Below are positions 19,972 through 28,605 of a DNA stretch of 64,000 bases, in pieces. The position numbers were made by a program, and so were the translations under genes. Within the stretch, counting starts at the first letter, position 1. Each line of letters opens with the position of its first letter. The stretch comes from JBGTSJ01 sp041940305. GTDB lineage: Bacteria > Planctomycetota > Planctomycetia > Planctomycetales > Planctomycetaceae. Under the pieces are notes generated by a model. It saw only the letters and a list, made by a program, of their open reading frames with translations, did not search any database and was not told the origin of the DNA. The DNA lies in contig JBGTSJ010000010.1 of assembly GCA_041940305.1 (NCBI GenBank), forward strand, positions 1 through 64,000. Direction: 5' to 3'.

Positions 19972-20496
19972 TCATTTCGTGCCGGCCCGGTGTGCGGCCG
20001 AGGCCTTGATCGTCAGCACCGGGCATTCCGCTTCGCGGATCACATTCTGGGTGACGCTGCCCATCACGAATTGAGCGGTGCGACCCCGCCCCTGCGTTCC
20101 CATCACAATCAGGTCGACTCCGGATTCGCGGGCAAACTGGATGATGGTTTGCGAGGGGTAACCGGTACGGCAGACGGTTTCGATCTCAACACGCCCTTTC
20201 CATTCGGGGCGAATCGCGTCCGACAGCTTCCGCAATGCGACGTCGCTCAATCGGTCCCAGTTCATCGTCGGCATTGCCGAGGGCGCCTGCGGGTCGAGTT
20301 CATCCGTCGCCCGGAACAGATACGCGAGCGAATCCAAACCCTTCAGCTCTTCTTCGACCTTGGCCTGATTGGTGACGTGCAGCAGCGTCAGTCGCGCGCC
20401 AAACTGTTCGCACAGCGTCACCGCGTATTCCAGGGCGACAGCCGCCGAGGCACTGAAGTCGGTGGGGACGAGGACGTGTCGGGGCTTGTCCGGCAT
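19972..20496 (-). CDS. Universal stress protein (UspA family)
   Basis: A 174-residue single-domain UspA protein. It opens RHVLVPTDFSASAAVALEYA, has the typical ALRKLSD helix region in the middle, and ends with the ATP-binding signature IVMGTQGRGRTAQFVMGSV and ECPVLTI. Members of the family bind ATP or AMP and are induced by stress. It is soluble and cytosolic. It lies upstream of the DHOR cytochrome on the same strand, with a gap of 222 bp, and may be a separate transcript. Confidence 0.93.
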   Translation of the reverse strand: MPDKPRHVLVPTDFSASAAVALEYAVTLCEQFGARLTLLHVTNQAKVEEELKGLDSLAYLFRATDELDPQAPSAMPTMNWDRLSDVALRKLSDAIRPEWKGRVEIETVCRTGYPSQTIIQFARESGVDLIVMGTQGRGRTAQFVMGSVTQNVIREAECPVLTIKASAAHRAGTK

Positions 20497-20656
20497 CGAG
20501 CGTCATCCTTTTGCGCTGGAGAGAGTGACGCCTCATCATATCCTCCCCGATGCGAGGCGAGAACCAGCAAACGCAGAGGATCGGGAACCGGGTGCAGGAG
20601 CGGATTTGCGTGGGGGCACACATGGTCCCAGGGTTCACCGTGTTTTTTAGGTGAGT

Positions 20657-20689
20657 CCAGCGGACGGCACAGCGGACTGTGCCTGCGAC
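20657..20689. repeat. Dispersed palindromic repeat, copy B
   Basis: This is the reverse-oriented copy of the element at 15143. Its stem is GGCACAG/CTGTGCC with loop CGGA: the last stem pair is changed on both sides relative to the other copies, keeping pairing. It lies between the MFS gene and the universal stress protein gene. Confidence 0.8.
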
Positions 20690-20733
20690 ATCCAAGAGTG
20701 ACAGCACCCCGCGGAGCGTCCCCCGCACAGGAC

Positions 20734-22269
20734 TCACGGGCAAGTAGCGGCCTCCGAGCCTGAGCCGGCGGGGCGGATTCGCGCATCGATCGCAGGCACG
20801 ATTCGCACGTGTGTGCTCCGCAATGTGGCGGAGGAGTCGCACCGCGCGATTCCGTCTGTTGCCATCGAAGACGCTCGCGAACCGCCATTCGATCGTGGCG
20901 ACGAATCCGAAGCGGCCCAGTTGCGGTACAGGCCCACCGGGTAGCGCATCACCCGCAGCGGCGTCACGCCGATGAGGGTCGTGACCACCTGGATGGTTTC
21001 GTAGACGTGCGGCTCCTGGATTCGCGCGACGGCCCCCACAGCCACAAAACGGCACAAGATGCTCGCGGCGAACATGAGGTGGTAAGGCGTCACCTCGTAT
21101 CCGCTGAACGTCCACGACCAGTCCGCCATCGCGGCGAGCGCCGCGCCGGCCACGACGGAAGTCACGCCGCCGATGATGCCGGCGAGTGCCGTGCCCGCGG
21201 CGATGTACATTGTCCGGTTCTCGGCGGGCGAGTTCTTGAGCAGGAAGCCGTTGGTTGAGATGGCAAAGCCGGCGTTGAGGACGGCGTCGAACATGAACAC
21301 CGGCACCAGGCACCAGAAGGCCGTCACCGGGTCACGCGGCACACACAGCAGCGAGATCATGAGCACCGACTTGAAAATGGTGCACAGCACGAGCACCGGC
21401 TTGTTGCCGAACCGCTCGGCCCAGCGGCCCAGGCGGCCCGAGAACATCGCGCCGCCGACCCAGCTGAACGTCCACAGCATGAGCACCTGGAACAGGCTCA
21501 TGCCGACGTGCGCCAGCAGGAACAGGCTGATGAACGTGGCCCCGAGCATCGCGGCAAAATGCCACCAGCACATGAAACCGATAAACGAACGGAAGCCGGG
21601 ATGTCGCAGCGGAGCGAGCAGGACCTTCTTCAAGTCGGGGTTGGGAACCCGCGTGACCGGAGGCTCCTCGACGCGCAGAAACATCAGGATATCGGCGACG
21701 CCGAGGATCGCACCGATCGCCACGAGCACAGGAAACCCCGTGCGAACGTCCAGCCCGGAGCGATAGAGCAACAGGGCACCGCCGCACAGCATGGCGGCGG
21801 CGGTCCACTGCATCCACAGGTGCCGCATCCCCCAGTACTGGTTCAATCCGCGATGCGGCAGGTAGTCTCCCATCCAGGAGAGCCACAACGGCGAACAGAA
21901 ATGCAGCAGCCCCTGCTCCACAGCGACGACGCACAGGTACGACCAGATCCACGTCGAATCCGGAACCTGCGGAAACAGCCAGGGGCCCGCCACGATCGGG
22001 ACGTACAGCAGCCGCTGGATGATCGACAGCGCCATCCACAACCGGCGGCGGTAGTGCAGGTGATTGGCCGCGAGCGCCGCCAGGAACTGCATGAACAGCA
22101 TGCCGGTCGGCAGCGCGTTCAGAATGCCGATGTGCAGGCCCGTTCCACCGAGCTGGCGGGTGAAGTCGATCGAGGCAGCCGACAGTGTGAGCTGCGTATA
22201 AGCCATGCCCAGGCAGCCGGCGACAATGATGCCGCGCTGGGCGTCACGTAAGGACCACACCGAGGTCAA
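20734..22269 (-). CDS. Major facilitator superfamily transporter
   Basis: A membrane protein of 511 residues with about twelve hydrophobic helices, spread from GIIVAGCLGMAYTQLTLSA to FAASILCRFVAVGAVARI. Landmarks include LPTGMLFMQFLAALAANHLHYRRRLWMAL (helices 2-3 with a basic loop) and GGAMFSGRLGRWAERFGNKPVL, the conserved cytoplasmic loop at the centre. It is a single MFS polypeptide with a long cytoplasmic C-terminal tail of about 60 polar residues. The frame starts with TTG; a GTG three codons downstream is a reasonable alternative. The substrate is unknown. Its neighbours give no pathway clue. Confidence 0.85.
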   Translation of the reverse strand: MTSVWSLRDAQRGIIVAGCLGMAYTQLTLSAASIDFTRQLGGTGLHIGILNALPTGMLFMQFLAALAANHLHYRRRLWMALSIIQRLLYVPIVAGPWLFPQVPDSTWIWSYLCVVAVEQGLLHFCSPLWLSWMGDYLPHRGLNQYWGMRHLWMQWTAAAMLCGGALLLYRSGLDVRTGFPVLVAIGAILGVADILMFLRVEEPPVTRVPNPDLKKVLLAPLRHPGFRSFIGFMCWWHFAAMLGATFISLFLLAHVGMSLFQVLMLWTFSWVGGAMFSGRLGRWAERFGNKPVLVLCTIFKSVLMISLLCVPRDPVTAFWCLVPVFMFDAVLNAGFAISTNGFLLKNSPAENRTMYIAAGTALAGIIGGVTSVVAGAALAAMADWSWTFSGYEVTPYHLMFAASILCRFVAVGAVARIQEPHVYETIQVVTTLIGVTPLRVMRYPVGLYRNWAASDSSPRSNGGSRASSMATDGIARCDSSATLRSTHVRIVPAIDARIRPAGSGSEAATCP

Positions 22270-22534
22270 CTCCAGGCAGTGTCAGTCGGACGGCGGCCGC
22301 TACGTTGAGCAGGTGCGTGGGGGCTCGCGGGGGGGGGACAGTTCGTCGTGATGACACGCACGGCGGTCCGCAGGCTCGGGCGTTTCGCCGGCCGGCGCGG
22401 CAATTTCTCATAACGCCCGACCGCAATCAAGAGGGAGCACGGTCCTAACATGCGGATGACCGCCATGCCGGCAGGATCGGCGCATTTCCCTGCCCGCCGG
22501 CGAGGTCGCATGCGATCGCCGCCCATTCACAACA

Positions 22535-23632
22535 CTATGCGGGGGGAGCGATTCGGGCGCCCTCCCGCCGGCTGCGGAACAGGCTGACCAGCAGCACGGC
22601 CAGTGTCAGCGGCATAGCGAACCAGGCCAGCGAGAACGAGACTTCGTCCAATGCGTGATGGCCGACGGACCTCAGAATCAGGACTGTGGTATACGCGATG
22701 TAATATGCAATCAGCAGCCCGCCCTCCCATCGTGCCAGGCTGCGACCGGTGAAGAACATCGGCAGGCAGACCACTGAGACCGCCACCATGATGGGAATAT
22801 CGAACTCCAGTGCGATCGCCGGTACACGAATGCCCTCCGGTGACAACGCGCCCGCCGCCCCGAGGACGCCCAGCGCGTTGAACACATTGCTGCCGATAAT
22901 ATTGCCCACCGATATGTCGCGTTCACCGCGCGCCGCCGCCCAGACGGACGTCGCCAACTCAGGCAGAGACGTTCCGGCGGCGATAATCGTCAGGCCGATC
23001 ACCAGTTCGCTCAGCCCCAGCAGCCGTGCGAGTTGGACCGCACCTTCCACGAACCAGTCCGATCCCGCGATGAGCAGCCCGAGTCCGACGACGAACAGGA
23101 CCAGCGACAGAACTCCGGACAGCAGGCGATTCGGCGCGGGGGTCTCCGGGGCAACCTCGCGGTCGACGACTGCGGTCCGGCCCTGCTCGGCGCGGCTACC
23201 GATCACCAGAAAACCCGTGTATGCCAGCAGTCCCAGGAATGCGACAGCGCCTTCCACGCGGGACAAGTGACCGTCGAGCGCGGCTCCCCACACCAGCAGT
23301 GCCGTCGCAATCATGACGGGGACATCGATGCGAATCAGCTTGCTGTTGACCGCGAGCGGCGCGATCAGGGCCGAAATCCCGAGAACGGCGAGCACGTTAA
23401 AGATATTGCTGCCGACAACGTTCCCCAGGGCGATGTCGGCCCGGCCGGTCACCGCCGCCCCGACTGAAACGGCAAACTCCGGCGCGCTCGTGCCGAATGC
23501 GACAACCGTCAGTCCGACCACCAGCGGTGAGATCCGGAGCAGTCCCGCCATCTGCGTCGCCCCGCGCAGCAGCAGCTCAGCGCCGATCGAGAGAACGAGC
23601 AGCCCGCCAATCAACAAGAGCGCCATGGACAT
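22535..23632 (-). CDS. Calcium/sodium antiporter (CaCA, YrbG-like)
   Basis: A 365-residue antiporter with two inverted halves. Each half contains the CaCA alpha-repeat: VAFGTSAPEFAVSVGAA with GNVVGSNIFNVL in the first, and IAAGTSLPELATSVWAA with GNIIGSNVFNAL in the second. The acidic and Asn residues in these repeats bind the cations. About ten membrane helices are visible. It exchanges Ca2+ for Na+ or H+ across the inner membrane. I place the start at the ATG before SMALLLIGGLL because the preceding 38 codons are Arg-rich and non-homologous; the next ATG two codons later is equally possible. It sits between two MFS genes. Confidence 0.93.
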   Translation of the reverse strand: MSMALLLIGGLLVLSIGAELLLRGATQMAGLLRISPLVVGLTVVAFGTSAPEFAVSVGAAVTGRADIALGNVVGSNIFNVLAVLGISALIAPLAVNSKLIRIDVPVMIATALLVWGAALDGHLSRVEGAVAFLGLLAYTGFLVIGSRAEQGRTAVVDREVAPETPAPNRLLSGVLSLVLFVVGLGLLIAGSDWFVEGAVQLARLLGLSELVIGLTIIAAGTSLPELATSVWAAARGERDISVGNIIGSNVFNALGVLGAAGALSPEGIRVPAIALEFDIPIMVAVSVVCLPMFFTGRSLARWEGGLLIAYYIAYTTVLILRSVGHHALDEVSFSLAWFAMPLTLAVLLVSLFRSRREGARIAPPA

Positions 23633-23773
23633 GCATTTCAATCCGACAGGTTTCGCCGCTGTGGTTCCGCAACGGTTCCGCGGAGGAACGCGAGACCGCT
23701 TCAGCGGTTCACCGAATCGGCGCCGATTCTGCCGCGCGTGTCGCACGTTGCCGTGAGAGGAGCGACCCGGCCG

Positions 23774-25183
23774 TCAGTCAATCAGTTCCTTCGGCGGCTC
23801 CGGCAGGAAGAAGCTGAGCGCCAGGCCGACGACGCAGACTGAAGTGGCGACGATGGCGGCGGCATACGCGAGGGTGTCCTCGCCGCCGCTGCCGGGGGCC
23901 AGTTCCCGGCGGGCGATCTCCTGTGTCACCCAGGCGAAGGACGTCCCGATCATGCGGCCGCCGATATTGGCAGCGAAGCTCTCCCCGGTCCCGCGGAGGT
24001 GCACGGGATACACGCGCGGCAGGTAGTTCCCCCAGAAACTGAACTGGCCGACCGTCAGCAATCCGACAAGAAAAATGGAAATCTTGACCATCGTCAGATC
24101 GTGTATGGCGGCATAGCCGAACAGGAATGGGACCAGGAACAGGGCCGGGACCTGGAAGATGCGGATCAGCTTCCGCTGGCTGAAGATGCGGACGACGAGC
24201 ACCGCCAGCAGGAACCGGCCGAAGAGACCGCCCACTTCCTGGATCTTCGTGACATTGGAGATAATCTCGCCGCGCCGCTGCCCGGCTTCCTTGGGAGCGA
24301 GTTCAGAGATCTCGGCCTGCACTTCCGGCAGCGCGGGGATGATCTGCTGGATCTGCTGCAGCCCACCGAACGCCACGCCGAAACTGCAGGCGAACATGAT
24401 CGTGGTGACGATCGTGGTCCGCCGCAGCTCCGGTGAGAACAGTTCCATCAGGCTGGGACGGCGCAACGTGCCGGCGTCCTTCTTTGCCTGCCAGGACGGG
24501 GACTCCGGCAGGAACGGTCGAATGAAGATCAGTGGAATCGCCGGGATGAGTCCCGACATCAGCGTGTAGCGCCACGGAGCATGCGGGTTGAAGTTGAGTC
24601 CGTCACCCTGCGGCAGCCACGACAGCTGCGGAATGCCCTTGAGCTCGTCGGCATACGACGAGGCTAGCCCAAACGCCACGGCCACCAGCAGTCCGCCGAC
24701 CGACGAGAATGCCTGCGTATAACCAAGTACGCGCTCCCGCTGGTCGCGCTCGGGGAATAGCTCCGCCAGCCAGGCCACGGCGGCGACGAACTCGACGCAG
24801 ACGCCGATGAACACGAAGCAGCGGAGGATCAGCAGCATCCAGATGCTGGTCGAGAAGCCCGCCAGGAAGGCCGACACGGCATAGATGAGGATGCTCCAGG
24901 TGAGCACACGGCGGCGGCCGAGGCGATCGGTCAGGTAGCCGCCCAGCAGGCCGAAGATGCCGCCGGCGAAGGCCGGAATGAAGAACAGCCGACCGACCCA
25001 CATGTGAAAGTCATCATGCCCCGGCACCACGTGCGGGCCGACCAGCTCCTGCAGCGCCGGGCGGGCGATCAGAGGGAGCATCAGCAGTTCGTAGATGTCG
25101 AAGGCGAACCCGATCGAGGCGATGATGCAGATCAGCCACGCGACGGTGTTCATCGGGGTCTTGGCGGGAGAAGCGTCGCTCAT
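23774..25183 (-). CDS. MFS transporter, sugar-transporter-like
   Basis: A 469-residue MFS protein with twelve hydrophobic segments. Sugar-porter-type loop motifs are visible: LGGYLTDRLGRRRVL between helices 2 and 3, and PESPSW before the central loop (FLPESPSWQAKKDAG). Such proteins take up sugars or organic acids by proton symport. It is the nearest transporter to the Ldh-like dehydrogenase and sarcosine-type oxidase genes on the same strand, 390 bp upstream of it, so it may bring in their substrate; this is inference. The gap between contains a strong hairpin (25467-25495), which could separate the transcripts. Confidence 0.88.
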   Translation of the reverse strand: MSDASPAKTPMNTVAWLICIIASIGFAFDIYELLMLPLIARPALQELVGPHVVPGHDDFHMWVGRLFFIPAFAGGIFGLLGGYLTDRLGRRRVLTWSILIYAVSAFLAGFSTSIWMLLILRCFVFIGVCVEFVAAVAWLAELFPERDQRERVLGYTQAFSSVGGLLVAVAFGLASSYADELKGIPQLSWLPQGDGLNFNPHAPWRYTLMSGLIPAIPLIFIRPFLPESPSWQAKKDAGTLRRPSLMELFSPELRRTTIVTTIMFACSFGVAFGGLQQIQQIIPALPEVQAEISELAPKEAGQRRGEIISNVTKIQEVGGLFGRFLLAVLVVRIFSQRKLIRIFQVPALFLVPFLFGYAAIHDLTMVKISIFLVGLLTVGQFSFWGNYLPRVYPVHLRGTGESFAANIGGRMIGTSFAWVTQEIARRELAPGSGGEDTLAYAAAIVATSVCVVGLALSFFLPEPPKELID

Positions 25184-25573
25184 GCGGTCGGCCGGTCGCG
25201 GAGGGAGGAGGGCTTTTGGGGCGGGTGTCGCGGGCTACAGGATGGGGCGGTCAGCCCAAAGTTGCAACCGAGTTGCGCGTCGCGTAACGGCCGGTTCAAG
25301 AATGACGGCCGTCCGGCCGATAACGGAAATGAGGAATGACGCGACAAATGCCGCCCCCGGTGCGCGGCTGAGGATAACGACCACCCCGCCGGCTGGGCTG
25401 CAGGAAGCGGCCACCGGCGCGACAGGAGACAGAGCGCGAAGTCTCAGGTGCGTGAAGGACTACGCAGGGCCGTCCGGATTGTGTCCGGACGGCCCGTTCC
25501 TTTTCAGAGGCCGGAGAACAGAGGTCAGAAGTCAAGCGATTGACGGTGTTCTCTGACGTCTGGCCGCTGACCT
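25184..25573. other. Intergenic stretch, 390 bp, with a strong hairpin
   Basis: Between the MFS gene and the Ldh-family gene, both on the minus strand. No credible coding region is seen on either strand. The hairpin at 25467-25495 is the main feature. The part next to 25184 should hold the MFS promoter. Confidence 0.6.
25467..25495 (+). terminator. Rho-independent terminator-like hairpin
   Basis: A perfect 12-bp stem, GGGCCGTCCGGA and its complement, closes a 5-base loop (TTGTG). On the plus strand it is followed by GTTCCTTTT, the order expected of an intrinsic terminator. No plus-strand gene is found upstream, so it may instead end the minus-strand Ldh transcript without a U tract. Confidence 0.65.
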
Positions 25574-26641
25574 CTACTTCCACGGCACAGACAGACCTGC
25601 CGAGGTCGCCGCACGCTCCAGTCCGGCTGCGTGCTCGCGGTGCAGCGGGATACCGTTCCTCCGGTACGACTCCGTCCGCTCCCATTCGAGCTCGCCGGGC
25701 ATCCGGACCTTGTCAAAGCCCTCGGCCGGCGGAAGAGCCCGGATGTCCGCGATCGTGGCATCCAGTTCGCGATAGAAACGGTCTTCGTCTCCGAACTGCT
25801 TGAGGTCGATCGCGTAGAAGAAGTGCTCGGAGCGCTCCGCGAACGGCTTGCCAGTCTTGTGCAGCGGCATCTTCCCCCCCACCAGCGGTCCCGCCAGTAC
25901 CGACGACAGAAATGCCAGTCCAAACCCGCGCGCTCCGGCGGCCGGCTGCAGCGTCTTCGCGAGTGCGGCATCCGTCGTCGCACATCCCTCGGCGTCGAGA
26001 GCCATCCCCTCCAAAAGCGGCAGGCCGTACAGCTTGAAGCTCTCCACTTTTCCCCAGGACGTGGCGCCGCACGCCATATCGAGCACGAACGGCGCGCCCT
26101 GCCGCGTCGGCACACCCCACGCAAACGCATTGTTGGCGACCGCAGGCCCGCGGCTGCCGAACGCGGCGACCGTCGCTCCGGCAGTGCTCGTCGTGCAGTA
26201 CCCAATCATTCCGGCCTGCACCGCCATCAGCGAGTACACCGACGCCGCCCCAAAGTGCTGGCTGTTTTTCACCGCCACCGTACCGGTCCCGACTTCCGCG
26301 GCTTTCCTGATCGCCAGCTGCATCCCCTGTGTGGCGGCGACGTGACCAATGGCCCGCCCGCCGTCGAGCACCGCCATCGCAGCCGTCTCGTGCTGCGTGA
26401 GCACTTTGGCCCGCGGGTCGATCTCTCCATCGTCGATACCCTGCAGATACCGCGGCAGCGCCCGTGTGCCATGCGATTGAATCCCCCGCAGGTCCGCCTC
26501 GATCAGTCGCTCGGCCGCCGTCTCGGCATCGAAGCGAAACATCTTCTTCGCCACCAGCAGGTCGATCGCCAGTTGACGCAACGCCTCCACGGGGACGCAG
26601 GTTTCCTGATCGCAGATGTGGGGATAGTCGAGTGTAGGCAT
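25574..26641 (-). CDS. Ldh-family oxidoreductase (malate/L-lactate dehydrogenase, type 2)
   Basis: A 355-residue NAD(P)H-dependent dehydrogenase of the YlbC/ComC/type-2 malate dehydrogenase family. It has the family features: ADLRGIQSHGTRALPRY near residue 48, KNSQHFGAASVYS at about 124, the VANNAFAWG segment near 168 and DMACGATSWGKVE. These enzymes reduce 2-oxo acids or oxidise 2-hydroxy acids (malate, lactate, sulfolactate, ureidoglycolate and others); specificity is not readable here. The gene begins 35 bp after the sarcosine/N-methyltryptophan-type oxidase gene on the same strand and probably shares its transcript. Confidence 0.93.
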   Translation of the reverse strand: MPTLDYPHICDQETCVPVEALRQLAIDLLVAKKMFRFDAETAAERLIEADLRGIQSHGTRALPRYLQGIDDGEIDPRAKVLTQHETAAMAVLDGGRAIGHVAATQGMQLAIRKAAEVGTGTVAVKNSQHFGAASVYSLMAVQAGMIGYCTTSTAGATVAAFGSRGPAVANNAFAWGVPTRQGAPFVLDMACGATSWGKVESFKLYGLPLLEGMALDAEGCATTDAALAKTLQPAAGARGFGLAFLSSVLAGPLVGGKMPLHKTGKPFAERSEHFFYAIDLKQFGDEDRFYRELDATIADIRALPPAEGFDKVRMPGELEWERTESYRRNGIPLHREHAAGLERAATSAGLSVPWK

Positions 26642-26676
26642 CTCGTTGAATGAGTGGTCGGTAGTGGGTGGTTCGT

Positions 26677-27840
26677 TCAGCGGGGAGCCAAAGACGACTG
26701 TGAGGCATCATTGCGAAATCGGCCAAGGCCCAGAAACCCGACCGGAATCTCCGTCCGCCCGTGCATCGCCAGGTCCACGAGGGCTTCGCCGATGACGGGA
26801 GTGAACTTGAACCCGTGTCCGGAGAAGCCCGCGGCGACCACGACATTCTGCCGATCCGGATGCCGGTCAACAATGAAGTGCCCGTCCGGCGACATGGTAT
26901 ACATGCAGACAGAATGACGCCGCGGCGAGGAATCCAGATGCGGCAGCGAACGCCGCACAAACGCGGCGACCGCTGCGACGTCCCCGGCGGCCAGATTGCG
27001 ATCGATGTTCGAGGGGTCCTCAATCGCCGCTCCGCCCGAATGCTCGGCCACTTTCACGGTTTCACCATCGAGACATGGGAACCCGTAGAAGACGCCGCTC
27101 GGCTGCTCAAACAGAAATCCCGGCGAGGCGGCGTGCCAGGCGAGTCCTTCCGGTCGCACTGGATGCCACAACTGCACCTTGCGCCGAACCACGAGCGGCG
27201 CCTGCAGATCGGTCAGCAGCCGTGCGCTCCACGCCCCGGAGGCCACGATGGCCGTCGCGGCATCGTACACTCTGGCATCGGTCACCACGCGGACGGTATC
27301 CCCCTGCGATTCAATGGACCTCACGCTCTCGTCGAACTGCAGCGCGGCGCCGCTTCGTTCGGCCATCTCCAGATGGGCCCGGACGCATGATTCAACGTGC
27401 AGCCAACCGGCGTCCTCCTCGTAGACGACACGATCTTCGTCTGCGAATCGAAATGCGGGGAATTGCGCCGCCGCCTCGGATGCGGACAGGTCCTCCACGC
27501 TCAGGCGATGCTGCCGCGCTGCCCGCAACGTTCCCGCAACCGCCTCCCCGTCGCGAGGTCCGGCGATGATCAACCCTGTGCGCCGCAACAACCGCCGGGC
27601 TGATTCTCGTTCGAGGTCCTCCCAGAGGGCATAGCTGCGATCGGCCAGCGGCACGTAATCCGGATGCTCGAAGTAGGCGCGGCGGATGATCCGTGTTTCG
27701 CCATGCGAACTGCCCAGTTCATGAGCCGGACCGAATTGCTCCAGTCCCAGCACCCGCACGCCCCGTTTCGCCGCGCGATACACGGCCGCGCTTCCAAAGC
27801 CCCCCAGGCCAATGATGATGCTGTCAAATGGACGGGGCAT
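26677..27840 (-). CDS. Monomeric sarcosine oxidase / N-methyltryptophan oxidase-like flavoprotein
   Basis: A 387-residue flavoprotein. It opens with the FAD-binding IIIGLGGFGSAAVYRAAKRG and continues LGLEQFGPAHELGSSHGETRIIR, both diagnostic of the SolA/MSOX group. A late HSVCMYTMSPDGHFIVD segment contains the Cys that bears covalent 8-alpha-cysteinyl FAD in this group. The C-terminal GFSGHGFKFTPVIGEALVDL completes the FAD site. Such enzymes oxidise N-methyl amines with O2 to give formaldehyde, an amine and H2O2. The gene leads an apparent operon with the Ldh-family enzyme. Formaldehyde made here could feed the H4MPT pathway whose genes lie at 43.7-45.8 kb. Confidence 0.93.
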   Translation of the reverse strand: MPRPFDSIIIGLGGFGSAAVYRAAKRGVRVLGLEQFGPAHELGSSHGETRIIRRAYFEHPDYVPLADRSYALWEDLERESARRLLRRTGLIIAGPRDGEAVAGTLRAARQHRLSVEDLSASEAAAQFPAFRFADEDRVVYEEDAGWLHVESCVRAHLEMAERSGAALQFDESVRSIESQGDTVRVVTDARVYDAATAIVASGAWSARLLTDLQAPLVVRRKVQLWHPVRPEGLAWHAASPGFLFEQPSGVFYGFPCLDGETVKVAEHSGGAAIEDPSNIDRNLAAGDVAAVAAFVRRSLPHLDSSPRRHSVCMYTMSPDGHFIVDRHPDRQNVVVAAGFSGHGFKFTPVIGEALVDLAMHGRTEIPVGFLGLGRFRNDASQSSLAPR

Positions 27841-28058
27841 GAGACTGCCGACGTATGGCCTGGAAAACAGAGAGGGGGCCTCCCGTGCGCGTCCGCCCGG
27901 TGGTCAGGACGCCTCACCGGCAACGCAGCCGCGGCTCGATCGTACTCGATGTCTCGCTGTCTCGCCCGGCAATGGAAGGGCGGCCATTTGCCGGCCGCCG
28001 TCTACAGTAAGTCGTACTCTTGGAACGCGTGCCAAATCCCAATTCCCGATGTAGCCCG

Positions 28059-28589
28059 ATGAGCAATTCGTACGCGGAACCGACCGTCTCAATCTTCAGG
28101 CACCCGCAACGCCGCGGTGTGTACCAGCTTCGGGCCCAACAGTTTCTGCCGGTCGAGCAAGAGGAGTTGTTCGCGTTCTTTTCGGACGCCTTTCAGCTGG
28201 AGTCGATCACGCCGCCGTGGTTGAACTTTCGCGTAATCACGCCGGCCCCGATCCGGCTGCAGTCCGGTGCGGTCATCGAATACAAGCTGCGGATTCGCGG
28301 CATTCCTCTGCGCTGGCGGTCGCTCATCTCGGTGTGGGAGCCTCCGCACCGCTTCGTCGACGAACAGCTGCGGGGTCCGTACCGACTCTGGCATCACGAG
28401 CACCGGTTTGAGCGGGCCCCCGGGGGGACGATCGTTCATGACCTGGTCGATTACTCGGTCCCGGGAGGCGCTCTCATTCACTGGCTGCTGGTCGAGCGGG
28501 ACGTCCGGACGATCTTTACGTATCGCACCCGCAGGCTCAGCGAACTGGTGGCCGGAGGAGGGATCGGGACGGCGGCCGGCAGCGATTGA
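28059..28589 (+). CDS. SRPBCC-family protein
   Basis: A 176-residue soluble protein of the START/SRPBCC (helix-grip) fold. The usual segment order is visible: QFLPVEQEELFAFFSDAF at the start, TPPWLNFRVITPAPIRLQSG, the RGIPLRWRSLISVWEPPHRF strands and DEQLRGPYRLWHHEHRFE, then a hydrophobic C-terminal helix. Such proteins bind hydrophobic ligands in a cleft; the ligand is unknown. I use the ATG before SNSYAEP because the upstream TTG gives 13 unrelated residues. It is divergent from the sarcosine-type oxidase and convergent with gcvT. Confidence 0.88.
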   Translation: MSNSYAEPTVSIFRHPQRRGVYQLRAQQFLPVEQEELFAFFSDAFQLESITPPWLNFRVITPAPIRLQSGAVIEYKLRIRGIPLRWRSLISVWEPPHRFVDEQLRGPYRLWHHEHRFERAPGGTIVHDLVDYSVPGGALIHWLLVERDVRTIFTYRTRRLSELVAGGGIGTAAGSD

Positions 28590-28605
28590 AACGCCGCCGC
28601 TCGCG

